64,000 nt of DNA from Erpetoichthys calabaricus. Its lineage: Eukaryota; Chordata; Cladistia; Polypteriformes; Polypteridae. Where the stretch lies: the NCBI RefSeq assembly GCF_900747795.2, contig NC_041395.2, positions 169,425,031 to 169,489,030 on the forward strand, read 5' to 3'. How positions within the stretch are numbered: position 1 is the stretch's first letter; each line of letters opens with the position of its first letter. Shown one piece after another: positions 61,130 to 64,000 of this stretch. The notes under the pieces are model-generated. The model ran no database searches. It worked only from the letters and a program-made list of their open reading frames with translations, and was not told the DNA's origin. Both the position numbers and the translations under genes were made by a program.

Positions 61130-62576
61130 AGTAATATAAAAGAGAGCAGCACACATTAGGTTTCATACCTTAAGATAGGAGCAGTTATTCCACTGTGGAG
61201 TCTTTGGGCATTGCTTGTCAAATTTGAGAATTTAAAGGTTCTACCTTAATTATGCACATGGCCCCACACTATTCTCACCAAACAATACCTGTATTGAAAG
61301 AGAAAGTGGAAAATAAAAGATTTTACCTACAAGGTTTAGTATTTCTAAGTAACTATGTTACAGATTATTATGAACACTGAATGTAAGACAAAGGGAAAAA
61401 AGATTATTATTGGGATCTTGATTTTGAGGTGCTGTTCTATAAAGGTTGCTAAGTGAAAGTCTGTTCATGTGAGCATTTGTCCCATCTGATTGTTTGCATT
61501 ACATCATATTTTTCACAGTGCATGGTAGCAGAACATAAATGCACTATTAGAAAAAAGTAAACTTAATGAAAAAGTTTAAAATTAATTAATGGCTGTTATA
61601 AAAATACCTTGTGCCTTGAGTGAAAAATGAATTGCACCCTTGGGCTCAATAACTCATTGTGCCATCTTCAGCAGCAATAAGTGCATCCAGATGTTTCCTG
61701 TAATTATCAAGCAGTCCTGTAAAACAATGGGGGAGAAATTCTGCCGCACCCTGCTCTTTTTACTAGTGCCAGAATGGCTTACAAAAGTGATCCAGTCTTT
61801 TAAGAATACCTCAGTGAGTTAAATTTGGAAATTTTACAAGACTTAGTCCTGAAGTATCACTGCAACTTTATTTACTGCACATGATTTTATTTTGTTGTCT
61901 CTACTTTTAATGTACCATTATGGAAATTCCCTGTCATTTTAATCTTTAAACTTCCTAAGTTTATTTGTTAAGATTTTACTTTTTAATTCTTCTACATTGT
62001 TACCAAAGTAGACACTTAATGAGGAGCACAAAGTTGTGAACAAATATGCATTAATATTTGTTATGTTGAATAATATCCTTTGTCTCCAGGACTGAATTGG
62101 GGAAGTACTGACACTACTTAAATATATCATATCAATATATATTAATAATGAATGTCCTTAAAAGAAATTTGTTTCTTTAATTGCTTTTAAAAAGTTGTTT
62201 TTGTTAACAAATGAGAATTATAGAGTTATTAATACTAAACTTGGCCATGGTAAGAAAAACCTGCTGATTTCTAAAAGTTGTCTGAGGACATTTTGTGAGG
62301 TTATCAAAAAATGTATATCTTGCTCTTAGACAGATTTTTAGCAGAGAGAATATACCTGTGAAGACAGATCAAGTGATACAGTCCCTAACTTTCTGCTCTT
62401 GGATGATGTGGATTTCATTGTAGTTTAACTTTGCTCTATGCTGTGTTAGGTACAGTAGATTTTTATTGGACAGAGATGGCCCATACAGCATCAGGTCTGA
62501 TTGGTAACCCACACATTCACACAACTGACTCCAGTTTATTAGGCTGATTTTCTAGGGGACAAAATATTTTCTGACA
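61130..62576. other. unannotated, with a possible repeat
   Basis: 61,610-61,800 has the 'CAGATGTTTCCTGTAATTAT' and 'GGAGAAATTCTGCCGCACCC' theme found in many vertebrate repeats, class unknown to me. Otherwise nothing. Confidence 0.35.
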
Positions 62577-62900
62577 CCATCCTTCCATCCATCCATCCTT
62601 TTCTGCTTATCCAAGGTTGGGTCACGGGGGCAGCAGCTTGAGCAGAGATGCCCAGACTTCCCTCTCCCCAGCCACTTCTTCTAGCTCTTCCGGGAGAATC
62701 CCGAGGCGTTCCCAGGCCAGCCAGGAGACATAGTCCCTCCAGCATGTCCTGGGTCTTCCCCGGTTGGATGTGCCCGGAACACCTCATCAGGGAGGCATCC
62801 AGGAGGCATCCTGATCAGATGCCCGAGCCACCTCACCTGACTCCTCTCGATGTGGAGAAGCAGCTGCTCTACTCTGAGCCCCTCCCAGATGACTTTCTGA
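62577..62900 (-). mobile_element. LINE C-terminal fragment, same type as 5285
   Basis: On - encodes the reading of 'RSQVRWLGHLIRMPPGCLPD' and 'SPGWPGNASGF'. Better preserved than the copy at 5285. The decayed fragment to its right (to 62995) resembles a SINE body. Confidence 0.75.
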
Positions 62901-63049
62901 CACCATAAGACTGTAAATGGATTTACCTCTCTGAGTTCATTTGGGCTTTCTCCAGGAACTCTGGGTTTCTGCCACAATTCAAAAACATGAAGAGAGAACA
63001 ACTGAGACTACTGAACTGCTTCGGCATTTTTATATTAGTTATGACTGAC

Positions 63050-63276
63050 TGACGTTCCACCCAGGGTGTTCACACCTACTGCCATAATTCTGATTCTGGA
63101 ACTCTCTTCCTCAGTCTCTCCAAGATTGCTCCTGTTTCTGCACTTTTAAATCTCAACTGAAAACTTTCCTCTTCTACAAACTTTTGTCATCTGTGTAATT
63201 TTTTTTACTCTGTATGTAAAGCAACCTTGGGTTTGTGAAAGGCGCTCAATAAATGTAACTTATTATTATTATTATT
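63050..63276 (+). mobile_element. L2-type LINE 3' end
   Basis: On + encodes a decayed WNSLPQSLQDCSCFCTFKSQ, then LKTFLFYKL, the C-terminal tail of L2-type ORFs, followed by 'AAAGGCGCTCAATAAATG' and an (ATT)n tail. Truncated at its 5' end. Confidence 0.7.
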
Positions 63277-63402
63277 ATCCATCCATCCATTTTCCAACCC
63301 GCTGAATCTGAACACAGGGTCATGGGGGTCTGCTGGAGCCAATCCCAGCCAACACAGGGCACAAGGCAGGAATCAATCCCGGGCAGGATGCCAACCCACT
63401 GC
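63277..63402 (-). mobile_element. SINE 3' fragment inside an (ATT)n tail
   Basis: Same family as 59253, - strand. It is flanked on both sides by ATT repeats (63260-63276 and 63403-63423), so it inserted into the LINE's microsatellite tail. Confidence 0.8.
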
Positions 63403-63423
63403 ATTATTATTATTATTATTATT

Positions 63424-64000
63424 GTTTATTATTAATTATATTTGTGTAGAAAAGGAAAGTGAATTTTAATTTACCCAACCAGGGACAGTCAAAGTAATGT
63501 GGGATGGAGGCGAGATTTAGCTTGGTTAATCACTATTCCTTTTTGCCTTCAGCAATGTAGGTGATTGATTAAATAATTCGGAAAGGCTCCTACTTTATGT
63601 ACCTTACCTTTCTCAATTGTAGGAGGCGGGTCTCCAACCTTTAGATTTATGTGAAGGTAACTGAAGCACACTTGTTTAAAGAAACAGAATAATAAAATGT
63701 ATTAATAAACACAAGGATTCTAGAAATATAATAATTGTATATGTTTATGTTGGCATATAAGACAGGACATAGATAGACAAACATATAACAGCTGGCTGTT
63801 TACTTGCTATTTAGAGTCCTAATTTAACTTGGTAAAGATAAACAGTTTTACAATATAAAATCCTTAAAGATGATGTCCAATGTTGTGTGGAGTTATTGTT
63901 TTGTTGCTGCTCTGGGTTCAAGTGGAAACTTCTTATGCTCAAATGTACTCTTCCTCTTTGCTGCATGATTCTTAATTTGTGGTGTGCACTGCTTCTTTCA
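63424..64000. other. unannotated flank
   Basis: AT-rich; nothing recognised. Confidence 0.4.

Overview
The window looks like nuclear DNA of a ray-finned fish, with bichir or reedfish (Polypteriformes) as the best guess. This rests on recalled resemblance of the tRNA-derived SINEs, LINE fragments with (ATCT)n tails and hAT-type MITEs to repeats of those genomes; no search was run. Only one host protein-coding exon is convincing, at 3932-4120 on the + strand. It encodes part of the coiled-coil/polyglutamine linker of a MAP4K-family kinase (TNIK/MINK1/MAP4K4 group, closest to TNIK from memory). No other exon of that gene is visible, so most of the window may be its introns, with strand and extent beyond the exon unproven.

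Layout. 1-11.8 kb: the exon in a field of transposon remnants (fold-back MITE, SINEs, LINE fragments, a decayed hAT element with a nested repeat, a hAT MITE with a perfect 8-bp target duplication). 11.8-15.99 kb: a decayed gammaretrovirus-like endogenous retrovirus ending in a recognisable 3' LTR. 15.99-48.7 kb: the dominant feature, a head-to-tail array of a unit of about 2,696 bp. Each unit carries, both on the - strand, a tRNA-Leu(UAA) gene and, 342 bp downstream in the transcriptional direction, a tRNA-Thr(CGU) gene. Twelve Leu and eleven Thr copies are present, plus one decayed copy of each at the right edge. A 13-N gap at 31144-31156 has about 590 bp of overlapping unit on both sides, so the true array is probably longer. 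48.7-64 kb: LINE fragments, three (ATCT)n microsatellites, several SINEs and an unidentified repeat.

How the parts relate. The spacer between Leu and Thr has no run of four T on the transcribed strand in any of the eleven complete pairs, while TTTT and TTTTT follow Thr. RNA polymerase III may therefore read through both genes as one dicistronic precursor. The array shows concerted evolution: interior units are nearly identical, edge units are diverged, and variant blocks are shuffled between units. Other conserved unit features (a B-box arm in a tRNA-sized fold, an A-box followed by seven T, a 10-bp stem-loop, a full CRE palindrome) hint at further Pol III products or control sites but are unproven.
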